From positions 1 through 22,570 of the IMG/VR virus record IMGVR_UViG_3300032050_015732: a stretch of DNA of 22,570 bases; one strand, given 5' to 3'. Shown in pieces: positions 15,108 to 21,860 of this stretch. The translations under genes were made by a program, and so were the position numbers. Under the pieces are notes generated by a model. That model had not been told where the DNA came from and made no database searches. It was given only the letters and a program-made list of their open reading frames with translations. Position 1 is the stretch's first letter. Every line of letters starts with the position of its first letter. Source of the DNA: a virus.

Positions 15108-16037
15108 ATGGGCCTCACCCTGATCGAGGCAGCCAAATACGAGCACCGGCTTGAGCACCTCGCTGTGCTCAAGACCTTCTCGGAGGGCGAACTGCTCGCC
15201 CGGCTGCCGTTCATGAACATCGCCGGCAGCGGCCTCTTCTATTCCGCCGAGCAGGAACTGCCCTCGGTGGGCTTCCGCGCCGTGAACGAGGGCTACACCC
15301 AGAGCTACGGCGTGGTGGATCAGCGCGCAGAAGCGGTGCACCTCTTTGGTGGTGACGTGGATGTGGACCGCTCGATCGTGGACCTGATGGGCCCGGAGGC
15401 CCGCGCCAGCCAGATCGAGATGAAGGTGCGCTCGATGCGGTTGACGCTGGAGGCGACCGTGATCAACGGCGACACCGCCAGCAACCCCCGCGCCTTCGAC
15501 GGCTTGAGCAAGCGCCTGCCGCCCGGCAACCCAATGGCGATCAACAACGCCACCGGTGCCATCCCCGGTGCACCGCTGAACTTCGATCGGCTTGATGAGC
15601 TGATCGATTCGGTGAATGCCTACGGCGGCAGCAAGGTGCTGGTGATGAGCAAGGCGATGCGCCGCCAGCTAAATGCCCTCGCCCGCGCCTCCATCGGCGG
15701 TGGTGTGTACCAGACCAGCACCAACTCCTACGGGATGACGGTGCACCGCTACCAGGACTGCGACATCTTGACGGTGGACCGCGATGCCCAGGGCGTCGAG
15801 GTGATGGGCTACGACGAGGCGGGCGGCACCAGCTCGATCTACTGCTGCACCTTTGGCGATCAGGGCGTGACCGGTCTGCAAGGTCCGTTCCAGGGGCGCT
15901 ACGGCATCTCGGTGCGGGACCTGGGCGAGGTGCCCGATGCCCCGGTGTTCCGCACCCGCGTCGATTGGTACGTCGGCTTTGCCGTGCTGCAGCCCCGCGC
16001 CGCCGGCCGACTGTTCAACATCACCCCCGCTGCCTGA
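15108..16037 (+). CDS. Major capsid protein, HK97-fold type
   Basis: The 309-aa protein has the size and segment order of HK97-fold coat proteins without a long N-terminal delta domain. An initial helical arm (MGLTLIEAAKYEHRLEHLAVLK) is followed by an E-loop-like beta region (LPFMNIAGSGLFYSAEQELPSVGFRAVNEG), a P-domain spine with helix RASQIEMKVRSMRLTLEATVINGD (about 99-122) and an A-domain with SKVLVMSKAMRRQLNAL and HRYQDCDILTVDRDAQG. The phrase INGDTASNPRAFDGLSKRL is characteristic of phage coat proteins. It forms the shell that the terminase fills with DNA. It heads a tight run of six genes to 18795. No protease gene accompanies it, so assembly would depend on the scaffold protein alone. 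Confidence 0.85.
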   Translation: MGLTLIEAAKYEHRLEHLAVLKTFSEGELLARLPFMNIAGSGLFYSAEQELPSVGFRAVNEGYTQSYGVVDQRAEAVHLFGGDVDVDRSIVDLMGPEARASQIEMKVRSMRLTLEATVINGDTASNPRAFDGLSKRLPPGNPMAINNATGAIPGAPLNFDRLDELIDSVNAYGGSKVLVMSKAMRRQLNALARASIGGGVYQTSTNSYGMTVHRYQDCDILTVDRDAQGVEVMGYDEAGGTSSIYCCTFGDQGVTGLQGPFQGRYGISVRDLGEVPDAPVFRTRVDWYVGFAVLQPRAAGRLFNITPAA

Positions 16038-16040
16038 GCC

Positions 16041-16478
16041 ATGGCCCTCACAAACGGCAACCCCTTGATCGATGCGGAGACCACCCTGGTGGGCTGGACC
16101 AACCGCAGCGCCATCCGCAACAGCGAGCACACCTTCCTCTCCGGTGAGGAGGTGCTGCTCAACACCAAGCTCGATGCAGCCTCCCGCTTCTCGCTGGTGG
16201 CCTCCCATCCCGGCGCGCCTGCCGCGGTGGAGGTGGAGCTGCTGCTAGCACCGGTGCTGCGCGATGGCACCACCGGCAGCTGGATCAGTGCCATCCGCGT
16301 TGCCCTACCGGCAGAAGGGGGCCGGGTGGAGGCGTTCCTCTCCGGGCACGACATCCAGATTGCACCGGCGGATCTACCCAACCTCGACCTGCCGGCGGTG
16401 TGTTTTGCCAAGGCGCTCGTGACCCCGACCACCCCGGCGGGGATGCACGCGGGCCTGACGGCCACCATCGCGGCCTGA
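16041..16478 (+). CDS. Small virion protein next to the coat gene
   Basis: This 145-aa protein starts 3 bp after the coat gene and is probably co-translated with it. It is predicted to be mostly beta: AIRNSEHTFLSGEEVLLNTKLDAASRFSLVASHPG, then VEVELLLAPVLRDG and SWISAIRVALPAEG. It lacks membrane segments. Its position right after the coat gene is where phages usually encode a decoration protein or a head-tail connector, but I recognise no family. Ala, Leu and Pro content is high, as in neighbouring genes. Confidence 0.7.
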   Translation: MALTNGNPLIDAETTLVGWTNRSAIRNSEHTFLSGEEVLLNTKLDAASRFSLVASHPGAPAAVEVELLLAPVLRDGTTGSWISAIRVALPAEGGRVEAFLSGHDIQIAPADLPNLDLPAVCFAKALVTPTTPAGMHAGLTATIAA

Positions 16479-16482
16479 GCCC

Positions 16483-16905
16483 ATGGCCCGCAAACGCTCC
16501 ACCAGCCCTGCAGAGGAACCGGCAGCCGAGGCACTGCCAGCGCAGCCCACGGCGATCGAGCTGCCACCCGCCGCCGCAACCCGCCACGACCTGGTGGATC
16601 CCACCGTGCCGGCCGGCCTGGTGCGGATCAGCAACGGCAGCGGTGAGCGCTTCATCTGGCCAGTGCACCTAGGCGGCTGGCAGCAGCAGGGCTGGACCCT
16701 GATCGCTGCCGCCACCGGTGTTCAGATCACGCCGATGCCACCTGCCCAAGCAGCCCTGATCGAGGCACCGCAGACCGCAGCAACGCCAGAGCTGAGCACA
16801 GTTGACGCAACCCCAGACGTCGCTGAAACCGAGTTGACACCTAATTGGGAGCTGGAGACCAGCGCCACAGACGAGGCGTTGCTGCTCGACGACCCACTGC
16901 TCTGA
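16483..16905 (+). CDS. Small structural-module protein with W-QQGW motif
   Basis: The 140-aa product has a low-complexity Ala/Pro/Glu start (1-40), a short folded core at about 45-72 (GLVRISNGSGERFIWPVHLG, then GWQQQGW) and an acidic, probably disordered tail ending LLLDDPLL. The core pattern recurs near the N-terminus of the next protein (ESVWVPPVEVPRWEQQGYR), so the two share a small domain. No catalytic features are seen. It is probably a virion or assembly component; nothing more specific can be supported. Start ATG 16483 lies 4 bp after the previous stop. Confidence 0.65.
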   Translation: MARKRSTSPAEEPAAEALPAQPTAIELPPAAATRHDLVDPTVPAGLVRISNGSGERFIWPVHLGGWQQQGWTLIAAATGVQITPMPPAQAALIEAPQTAATPELSTVDATPDVAETELTPNWELETSATDEALLLDDPLL

Positions 16906-16908
16906 GGG

Positions 16909-17697
16909 GTGATCGCTTCCGTGCGCTCCTTTCTGCCCTCCCAAGCGAGCAGCACGGCAACCAGCCCGCAGCTGATTCGCCTGCTGCCACCCCTGGGCTG
17001 CCCGGGCGAGAGCGTGTGGGTGCCTCCCGTGGAGGTGCCTCGCTGGGAGCAGCAGGGCTACCGCCGCGCTCCCATTCCCGCTGCACCGCTGGAGTTGGCC
17101 TGGCTGCCGGATGCACCTGTGCCCCTGGACCCAGCTGGCAGCACCGCGGTGTTGCTGCTGCTCCAGGCCCGGCCACCACTGCCAACGGCGCTGACGCTGG
17201 ATTGGGGTGACGGCACCGTTGAAACCTGGCCCTGGCCAAGCGGCGACAACCTGCCACGGCTGCGCCATGCCTACGCCTGCGCCAAGGACTGGCATGTTTT
17301 GGCAGAACTGAGCGGCAGCGGCATCAGCGCCGAGCTGGCAGTGCATCTGCTGGGCTGCCCGATCTGGCCGCCACCGCCACCCCTGCCGCCGGGTGCGATT
17401 CAACCGCTGATCCCCGGCAGTGGCCTGCTGGGCCACCCGTTTGATGGCCGCCGCCGCGAGCAGTGGCAGCTGCAGCGATGGAGTGGCGGCACCAGCAGTG
17501 GCGGCGTACCCGCCAGCGATGGCTCCAGCATCCGCTTCCTGCGGGCCGATGGCCTCTGGGCCACCCCGCCGGGCAGTGGTGGCGGCACCCGCTGGTGGAG
17601 CGGCGATGGGCCACCCGGTGTGCTGCCTGATGCCCAAGCGGGCGACTTCTATCTCGACACCCGCAGCGGTGATCTCTACCAACTGGAGCTGAGCTGA
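16909..17697 (+). CDS. Probable virion fibre/adhesin protein with PKD-like domain
   Basis: GTG 16909 gives a 262-aa protein in three parts. The N-terminus (about 20-55) repeats the W-QQG core of the preceding gene. Residues 75-140 form a PKD-like beta sandwich with the DWGDGT motif at 98-103 and HAYACAKDWHVLAEL. A proline- and glycine-rich linker (150-205) leads to a C-terminal cap, FLRADGLWATPPG plus GDFYLDTRSGDLYQLELS (245-262), which closely matches the end of the collagen-like protein at 18235. Such linker-plus-cap layouts are typical of phage fibres. Its stop overlaps the next start. It is probably exposed on the particle and may bind cell-surface glycans, an inference from the PKD-like fold. 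Confidence 0.7.
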   Translation: MIASVRSFLPSQASSTATSPQLIRLLPPLGCPGESVWVPPVEVPRWEQQGYRRAPIPAAPLELAWLPDAPVPLDPAGSTAVLLLLQARPPLPTALTLDWGDGTVETWPWPSGDNLPRLRHAYACAKDWHVLAELSGSGISAELAVHLLGCPIWPPPPPLPPGAIQPLIPGSGLLGHPFDGRRREQWQLQRWSGGTSSGGVPASDGSSIRFLRADGLWATPPGSGGGTRWWSGDGPPGVLPDAQAGDFYLDTRSGDLYQLELS

Positions 17698-18164
17698 TGC
17701 CCTGGACCCACAGCACCAACCTCAAGGGGCCCTCGATGCTGCGGCTGGCGCGGCTACCGGCGGCGCTGAGCACCAGCTCCAGCACCAGCTGGCTCACGCT
17801 GTTCTCCACACCGCTGGCGGCGCAACAGGTGCTCTCCTTTGCGGCGGAGCTCTACTTCTCCAGCGGCGCCAACAACACCGGCCTGGTGACCACCCTCTCT
17901 GGCCCCGGTGGGCCGCAGGCGGTGCTCCACAACCTGGTGATCGGTGAATCGCTCACCACCTTCCGCAACCTCACCGCCAGCAGCTACGACACACCCCTGA
18001 TCGGCATCAGCTCCGCCGGCAGTTCGGTGCTCAGGGCCCAGGTGAGCGGCACGGTGGAGAACGGCTCCAACGCCGGCAACCTCAGCCTGCGTTTTCGCTC
18101 AGAGGTGGCCGGCACCGCGGTGACGGTGCTGCGCGGCTCCTGGTGGCAGGTGCTGCAGCACTGA
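17697..18164 (+). CDS. Beta-rich virion protein of unknown type
   Basis: ATG 17697 overlaps the preceding stop (TGATG). The 155-aa protein is rich in Ser, Thr, Leu and Gly and alternates short beta strands with turns: [56 protein letters not shown] and [34 protein letters not shown]. The ending resembles receptor-binding or beta-sandwich domains of fibre-associated proteins. It has no Cys and no membrane segment. It lies between two fibre-like genes, so a fibre or fibre-attachment role is plausible but unproven. Confidence 0.65.
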   Translation: MPWTHSTNLKGPSMLRLARLPAALSTSSSTSWLTLFSTPLAAQQVLSFAAELYFSSGANNTGLVTTLSGPGGPQAVLHNLVIGESLTTFRNLTASSYDTPLIGISSAGSSVLRAQVSGTVENGSNAGNLSLRFRSEVAGTAVTVLRGSWWQVLQH

Positions 18165-18211
18165 GCTGCACTCAGCCCAACTCACCAACGGCAATAGGGA
18201 GTGTTCTCTCT

Positions 18212-18223
18212 GGCCCTTGGGCC
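18212..18223 (+). promoter_or_regulatory. Hairpin just upstream of the collagen-like gene
   Basis: GGCCC-tt-GGGCC forms a perfect 5-bp stem ending 11 nt before ATG 18235. The capsid gene has a similar GC hairpin 9 nt before its start. Both genes lack a visible Shine-Dalgarno sequence, so the hairpin may influence initiation. Confidence 0.3.
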
Positions 18224-18234
18224 GCTGCTCTGCC

Positions 18235-18795
18235 ATGGCCTGGATTCCCTCCGGTTCGCTCAAGGGTCCGCACGGTGATCCCGGCCCGCAGGGACCCCAG
18301 GGGGTACAGGGCCAACCCGGTGCCGATGGCGCCCAGGGCGTGCAAGGCCCGCAGGGACCAACCGGGTTGCAGGGCGTCGCCGGTCCAGAAGGCCCCCAGG
18401 GCCTGCAGGGCATCCAGGGTGCTCCAGGTCTGGGCATCACCTTCAAGGGGCATGTGCCCACCGTGGCGGATCTGCCCGCCGATGCCGCCCAGGGCGATGC
18501 CTACATCGTGCAGGCGGATGACTCCTTCCGCGTCTGGGACGCCACCAGCAGCACCTGGGTGGATGGTGGCTCGATCCAGGGCCCCCAGGGCATCGCCGGC
18601 CCGCAGGGACCGCAAGGCCTGCAGGGAGAGCCCGGCCCCCAGGGCCTGCAGGGGGTGGAAGGCCCCAGTGGCCCCCAGGGCAACCGCGGCACCGGCTGGT
18701 TCACCGGCAGTGGCGCACCCACATCCGTGCCTGGATCTGTGCCGGGTGATCTGTATCTGGATCAGACCAGCGGCGATGTGTACGTGCTGAGCTGA
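18235..18795 (+). CDS. Collagen-like fibre protein
   Basis: The 186-aa protein has two Gly-X-Y collagen-type tracts, at 11-66 and about 116-152, with Pro/Gln-rich triplets such as [13 protein letters not shown]. Between them lies a small beta domain ([20 protein letters not shown] to [16 protein letters not shown], 66-114) of a sort common in phage tail fibres. The cap [33 protein letters not shown] (154-186) is shared with the 16909 product. Collagen-like phage proteins trimerise into rods and carry binding tips. ATG 18235 is chosen because the sequence before it does not look coding. A 20-bp exact DNA repeat occurs at 18391-18410 and 18634-18653. It ends the structural operon and is followed by a strong hairpin. 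Confidence 0.85.
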   Translation: MAWIPSGSLKGPHGDPGPQGPQGVQGQPGADGAQGVQGPQGPTGLQGVAGPEGPQGLQGIQGAPGLGITFKGHVPTVADLPADAAQGDAYIVQADDSFRVWDATSSTWVDGGSIQGPQGIAGPQGPQGLQGEPGPQGLQGVEGPSGPQGNRGTGWFTGSGAPTSVPGSVPGDLYLDQTSGDVYVLS

Positions 18796-18796
18796 G

Positions 18797-18830
18797 GCCC
18801 GGCGCGGCGTGCTGATCACGCCCGCCGGGC
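18797..18830. terminator. Bidirectional hairpin terminator
   Basis: GCCCGGCG-GGCGTG and CACGCC-CGCCGGGC form a long GC stem with one bulge and a 5-nt loop, placed between the convergent genes ending at 18795 and 18841. No T-tract is present, but position and strength suggest it stops transcription from both sides. Confidence 0.65.
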
Positions 18831-18840
18831 CGGGATGGCC

Positions 18841-19161
18841 TCAGGCCAGCATCAGCCGCCGCTGCGCCTCGAGCTGAGAGCGCCGCAGCAGCTCCTGCTC
18901 GGCCAGCAGCCGCTCATCGAGCTCATCGATGCGGGCCAGGCACTGCTGGATTGCTGGAATCACCTCCTCCTCGAGCAGGGTGATCTCCTCTTCTCCATAG
19001 GGCTGCTCGATCCAGGTGCGCCGCAGCGCCAGCCCGCGCCGCCGCAGCAGAATCTCCTGCACGGAGCAGAGCGTGGATTCCAGCAGCAGGAACGGATCTT
19101 CCTCGGGCCGGCAGAACGGTGATTCCGCGGAAGCCGGGATGCCAGCAGAGCGTGTGGCCAT
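18841..19161 (-). CDS. Unknown helical protein
   Basis: This 106-aa protein is predicted to be almost wholly alpha-helical after residue 25: FLLLESTLCSVQEILLRRRGLALRR, then EEEITLLEEEVIPAIQQCLARIDELDERLLAEQELLRRSQLEAQRR, a strong coiled-coil pattern at about 57-102. No family is recognised. Start ATG 19161 is followed by MATRSAGIPA. Upstream is a nested inverted repeat (GATCGG at 19165 to CCGATC at 19201, enclosing CGCCG-agag-CGGCG), a possible operator or terminator. It could be a chaperone, tail-assembly or regulatory protein; sequence gives no preference. Confidence 0.6.
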   Translation of the reverse strand: MATRSAGIPASAESPFCRPEEDPFLLLESTLCSVQEILLRRRGLALRRTWIEQPYGEEEITLLEEEVIPAIQQCLARIDELDERLLAEQELLRRSQLEAQRRLMLA

Positions 19162-19164
19162 GAC

Positions 19165-19246
19165 GATCGGCGCCGAGAGCGGCGCAGCGACGGGACCGAT
19201 CCCAGCGGAGGCCCGACCGCAGGAGGGCCTCAGACTGGAGAGGCCC
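19165..19246. promoter_or_regulatory. Inverted repeats between the toxin and the 18841 gene
   Basis: Two structures lie in the gap: GATCGG/CCGATC (19165-19201) enclosing CGCCG-agag-CGGCG (19171-19184), and GGGCCTC/GAGGCCC (19225-19246). The second follows the toxin stop on the minus strand and may be its terminator; the first is directly before the start of the 18841 gene. Confidence 0.4.
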
Positions 19247-19271
19247 CGAGCCAGCCAGCTTCAGGGTCAGT

Positions 19272-19748
19272 TCAGGGCAGTCGATGCGTCAGTTGCTGCA
19301 GGCGTTCTGAGGCCTGTGTGGCTTCCTGCAAGAGCTGATCCCAGTCGTAGGGCGGATGGCCGCTGGCCAGCATCGACTGGAACACCCGGTAGGCATCGCT
19401 TTTGCTGCCATAGGCGCGCTTGGTGTCGGTGTCGTTGACCCAGCCCAACACGATCAGCCGTGAGCGGGTGTGAAACCGGAAGAACAAGCGGTACTGCTGA
19501 AAGAACTTGGCGCGTCGCCAGTGGCGATGCGCAGCGCCAAGGGTTGATCCCTGCTGAACCTCCTTGCGGCTGGGGTCCTGGGGGATGTCTTGGAGCATCA
19601 GGCGGGTGATGGCCGCCAGGCGTTTGCTGGCGTTTTTGCTGCCATAGCCCTGTGGATCCTTGGCGCGCAACGCCTCCACCTCAACGATCAACGCGTCCAG
19701 CTGATCCAGAAACAAGGGGTGCGCATAGATCGTCCATCCGTTGATCAC
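19272..19748 (-). CDS. yhaV: YhaV-type RNase toxin
   Basis: The 158-aa protein matches YhaV toxins of type II toxin-antitoxin systems in length and motifs: INGWTIYAHPLFLDQL at the N-terminus, AHRHWRRAKFFQQYRLFFRF (73-92) and LGWVNDTDTKRAYGSKSDAYRVFQ (101-124), the conserved RelE-like catalytic core with its Arg and Lys residues, then GHPPYDWDQLL. YhaV cuts mRNA, partly on ribosomes. The gene overlaps the antitoxin gene by 4 bp (ATGA), with the antitoxin first, the normal order for prlF-yhaV. It appears intact, so the module is probably active and may stabilise the element in the host. Confidence 0.92.
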   Translation of the reverse strand: MINGWTIYAHPLFLDQLDALIVEVEALRAKDPQGYGSKNASKRLAAITRLMLQDIPQDPSRKEVQQGSTLGAAHRHWRRAKFFQQYRLFFRFHTRSRLIVLGWVNDTDTKRAYGSKSDAYRVFQSMLASGHPPYDWDQLLQEATQASERLQQLTHRLP

Positions 19749-20116
19749 GCGTCGTCTGGCAGGGCTGCCTCCAGATCAACCTCGATGCCGCCCACCAGAT
19801 CCTGCAGCTGCTCAACCAGCTCGGCGCTGATGGGTTGCAGCCGCTCGGGATGGTTGGCGATGTCCTGCTCCAGCAGCGCCAGAAAGGGAGCCAGTGCCGG
19901 GTCGTCGTTGTCTGAATCTGCGCTGACCCGTTCCAGCACCACCTCACCGTTGGCGCGGAAGGCGTAGCGGATGCGGTCGCGCTTGCGCAAACCAAGAGCC
20001 CGCCGCACCGGTTGCGGCACGGTGGTTTGATAGCGATCCGTGAGCGCCGATTCCACCTCGTCCTGGGGGGTGCCCAGGGAGGCGCCAGCAACATCAGGAG
20101 TGGAAAGAGGAGCCAT
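19745..20116 (-). CDS. prlF: PrlF-type AbrB-fold antitoxin
   Basis: ATG 20116 gives a 123-aa protein with an AbrB/SpoVT swapped-hairpin DNA-binding domain at about 22-64 (SALTDRYQTTVPQPVRRALGL, then DRIRYAFRANGEVVLERV), typical of PrlF (SohA). The C-terminal part (75-123: FLALLEQDIANHPERLQPIS, then acidic ELVEQLQDLVGG) would bind and block the toxin. The toxin overlaps its end. AbrB-fold antitoxins repress their own operon, and a palindrome lies about 30 bp upstream of this start. Longer upstream reading is possible but would run through that operator. Confidence 0.88.
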   Translation of the reverse strand: MAPLSTPDVAGASLGTPQDEVESALTDRYQTTVPQPVRRALGLRKRDRIRYAFRANGEVVLERVSADSDNDDPALAPFLALLEQDIANHPERLQPISAELVEQLQDLVGGIEVDLEAALPDDA

Positions 20117-20146
20117 CAGGCCGCCCGCTGAACCTGACACCAAAGT

Positions 20147-20160
20147 AATGCAGGTGCATT
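20147..20160. promoter_or_regulatory. Palindromic operator candidate for the toxin-antitoxin operon
   Basis: AATGCAGGTGCATT is a perfect 6-bp inverted repeat with a 2-bp centre, 30 bp upstream of the antitoxin start. It lies in a slightly AT-richer stretch that also has a CTTTGG run. This is where a PrlF-type repressor would bind. A distantly similar ATGCA/TGCAT repeat occurs at 22461-22475. Confidence 0.5.
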
Positions 20161-20309
20161 GCCTTGGCGAGGTTGGCGGCTCTGCGCACACGCCTCGGCT
20201 CCTTCCGATGGTCGCTCCTGTGCCTTTGGTTGCGCGGTGTTGTCACCCTTTTCACTGGGGCAGCGGCTCAGTCAGATCAGGCTGGTGGCCTGCATTTTCA
20301 GCTCACGCC

Positions 20310-20447
20310 ATGCTCCGTATTCACGGCGACAGAAGCAGCCTCTTGGCAGCCCTGGCGGCCCACTGGGCCGAACAGCAACTGCAAATCCCGCCGTCGCTGC
20401 GGCCTGTGCTGCGGCCGATCCACCGCCAACCCAAGGGCCTGCGCTAA
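20310..20447 (+). CDS. Possible very small protein
   Basis: ATG 20310 to TAA encodes a 45-aa peptide, MLRIHGDRSSLLAALAAHWA followed by a basic, Pro/Arg-rich end. A helix about residues 8-24 is plausible. No known family and no clear ribosome-binding site is seen. It stands alone on the plus strand between minus-strand genes, so it may not be a gene. Confidence 0.3.
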   Translation: MLRIHGDRSSLLAALAAHWAEQQLQIPPSLRPVLRPIHRQPKGLR

Positions 20448-20473
20448 TGGAACAGGCCGGAGCTTCAGGGCCC

Positions 20474-21103
20474 TCAGCCCCCGCCGACCAGCTGCAGGCG
20501 CAGGGCTGCGATGGCCTTCTTCTGGGCACGCTGCACGGCCATGGCACTGATGCCCAGCTTGAGCCCAGCGGCCCGTAGCGAGAGACCCTCCAGCAGGGTG
20601 AGCCGCAACGCGGTGGCCTGGGCAGCAGGCAGCTGCTCGACCAGCTGCTCCAAGGCCAGCTCCTCAGCGCCAAAGCCTGAGGCCAGCTCGGCTGCAGGAG
20701 CTTCCAGCTGATCAAGCAAGGAGTTCTCGCCTTCCACCTGGACATCGAGGCTGACGTGGCCCAGCGGGCAGGTGCCCTTCTCGTGCTGCCGGCGGGAGAT
20801 GCGCACCAGCCGCACCCGATCGCGCAGGTGGTGCTGCAGCGCCCCGGTGATGCAGCGGCGCAGATAGGGCTCCGCCGGCTCGCCGGGCATGCAGCGCGGC
20901 ACCGAGCGCAGCAGGGCCTCTCGGGCCACCTGGATCAGATCATCCCGCTCCACCAGCGGAAACAGGCGCCGGGCGATGACGGAGGCGATGGCATCAGCCA
21001 GTGGCAGGTGCTGCAGCACCAGGGCATTGCGCGCAGCAAGGGATGCAGCCGGCAGGGCAGAGGCCTGCGGCTGGCGGCGGGACGGGGAAGCAAGGGCAGC
21101 CAT
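20474..21103 (-). CDS. Sigma-70 family factor, regions 2-4
   Basis: ATG 21103 is preferred: upstream in-frame sequence is poor coding and overlaps a leader structure. The 209-aa protein has region 2 (about 24-95, NALVLQHLPLADAIASVIAR, DDLIQVAREALLRSV, PYLRRCITGALQHHLRD), a short region 3 (VRISRRQHEKG) and region 4 (about 150-203, LVEQLPAAQATALRLTLLEGLSLRAAGLKLGISAMAVQRAQKKAIAALR), a helix-turn-helix for the -35 box. It is shorter than main sigma factors and lacks region 1. Compared with the sigma-like gene at 5336, this one retains region 4. It may control element genes in the right arm. The upstream leader resembles those of three small genes. Confidence 0.85.
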   Translation of the reverse strand: MAALASPSRRQPQASALPAASLAARNALVLQHLPLADAIASVIARRLFPLVERDDLIQVAREALLRSVPRCMPGEPAEPYLRRCITGALQHHLRDRVRLVRISRRQHEKGTCPLGHVSLDVQVEGENSLLDQLEAPAAELASGFGAEELALEQLVEQLPAAQATALRLTLLEGLSLRAAGLKLGISAMAVQRAQKKAIAALRLQLVGGG

Positions 21104-21152
21104 TGGCGGGACGGCACAGAACCCCACCCCCAACGGCCGGCCGGATCGCCGC

Positions 21153-21208
21153 GGCAAGGACGCCCCGCCGAGGCAGGGCCTCAAGGGGCGCCGGGCCTGA
21201 TCCTTGCC
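21153..21208 (-). promoter_or_regulatory. Nested inverted-repeat leader element C
   Basis: GGCAAGGA at 21153-21160 pairs with TCCTTGCC at 21201-21208; inside, CGCCCC (21161-21166) pairs with GGGGCG (21185-21190), and GAGGC with GCCTC (21170-21182). The near arm lies 49 nt before the sigma start at 21103, the same distance as element A from its gene. Confidence 0.5.
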
Positions 21209-21355
21209 ATGGCGTGAGGGCTGGCCAACGGGATGCGGTGGGTGTGCGCCGGCCCACTGGCGGACCATTCCCCTGACGCCGCAGGAGCCGGCGACGCCGC
21301 AGCTGCCCAACAGAAGCGTGCTCGGCATGGAAACCGCAACGGCCTGGCATCAACG

Positions 21356-21373
21356 AAAAGGGGCCGCAGCCCC
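21356..21373 (-). terminator. Rho-independent terminator for the 21380 gene
   Basis: GGGGC-tgcg-GCCCC read on the minus strand is followed by TTTTC (the A-run at 21356-21359), directly after the stop codon of the 21380-21607 gene. The layout is that of an intrinsic terminator with a short T-tract. Confidence 0.65.
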
Positions 21374-21379
21374 CAGCCC

Positions 21380-21607
21380 TCAGAAGGGCAACAGCGCCTC
21401 CAGCTCGGGATCAGCAGGCGGCTCAGGCTGCTCCGCCTGACGCTCGGTGAGCAGATCATCCAGCAGAGCTGCCAGCCGGATCAGCCCTCGGCACCAGCAC
21501 TCCTCTGAAAGCCAGAGCAGCAAGCCATCGCTGCTGGCCGAGAACTGCAGCCGGCGGGCGGCATGCAGGTGAACAGGGGTGTGAGCGGGAAGGCAAAGCG
21601 TGGCCAT
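21380..21607 (-). CDS. Small unknown protein
   Basis: ATG 21607 gives a 75-aa product: MATLCLPAHTPVHLHAARRL, then FSASSDGLLLWLSEECWCRGLIRLAALLDDLLTERQAEQPEP and an acidic end PELEALLPF. The middle is an amphipathic helix. No family is recognised. A clear terminator follows. The leader sequence just before its start (GGAGTCCTGCGC region) resembles those of the genes starting at 22079 and 21103, so these genes may be co-regulated. The N-terminus HTPVHLHAARRLQF followed by a strand and a Leu-rich helix has the same size and layout as the 21861 product, but sequence identity is too weak to claim homology. Confidence 0.6.
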   Translation of the reverse strand: MATLCLPAHTPVHLHAARRLQFSASSDGLLLWLSEECWCRGLIRLAALLDDLLTERQAEQPEPPADPELEALLPF

Positions 21608-21637
21608 GGCGGAACCAGCGCAGGACTCCACCTCCAA

Positions 21638-21742
21638 GCGGGGCGGGGTCAAGGACCCGCGCCATTCGCCTGATGTGCCGCGTCATGCGGCACCAACGTC
21701 AACAAGCCGCGGGCATGGCTCCGATCCTTGACGCCGCCCCGC
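21638..21742. repeat. Long inverted repeat with nested hairpins
   Basis: An 18-bp arm, GCGGGGCGGGGTCAAGGA at 21638-21655, pairs at 17 of 18 bases with TCCTTGACGCCGCCCCGC at 21725-21742. Between them lies a perfect hairpin, GTGCCGC-gtcat-GCGGCAC, at 21675-21693. It sits upstream of the gene starting at 21607 and contains the CAAGGA/TCCTTG core also present in leader element C. Confidence 0.6.
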
Positions 21743-21860
21743 ACCATGAAGAGGCCTGCGCGGCTGCAGTTCCAGGATTCAGCGGTGTGGAGGCCCAACG
21801 TGATCGAACGCTGGGCATGGCAAGGACCCGAGGAAACCCTCAGCGCACCCGCACCTCGGC

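Larger units (their letters stand above)
20117..20473. other. Gap between toxin-antitoxin and sigma gene
   Basis: About 360 bp hold the palindrome at 20147-20160 and one possible 45-codon gene at 20310-20447 on the plus strand. No tRNA, strong terminator or other gene is seen. Other open frames here have no supporting start or composition. Confidence 0.5.

Noticed and set aside
16669-17682. 337-codon minus-strand open frame
   Set aside because: It is antisense to the fibre-like gene at 16909, low-complexity Ala/Gly/Gln product, no start context.
18245-18710. Short repeated units suggesting a CRISPR-like or tandem repeat array
   Set aside because: The repeats are codon-level Gly-X-Y triplets of a collagen-like protein, with no spacers.
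18172-18819. Minus-strand frame opposite the collagen-like gene
   Set aside because: Repetitive Leu/Gly sequence reflects the antisense of Gly-X-Y codons.
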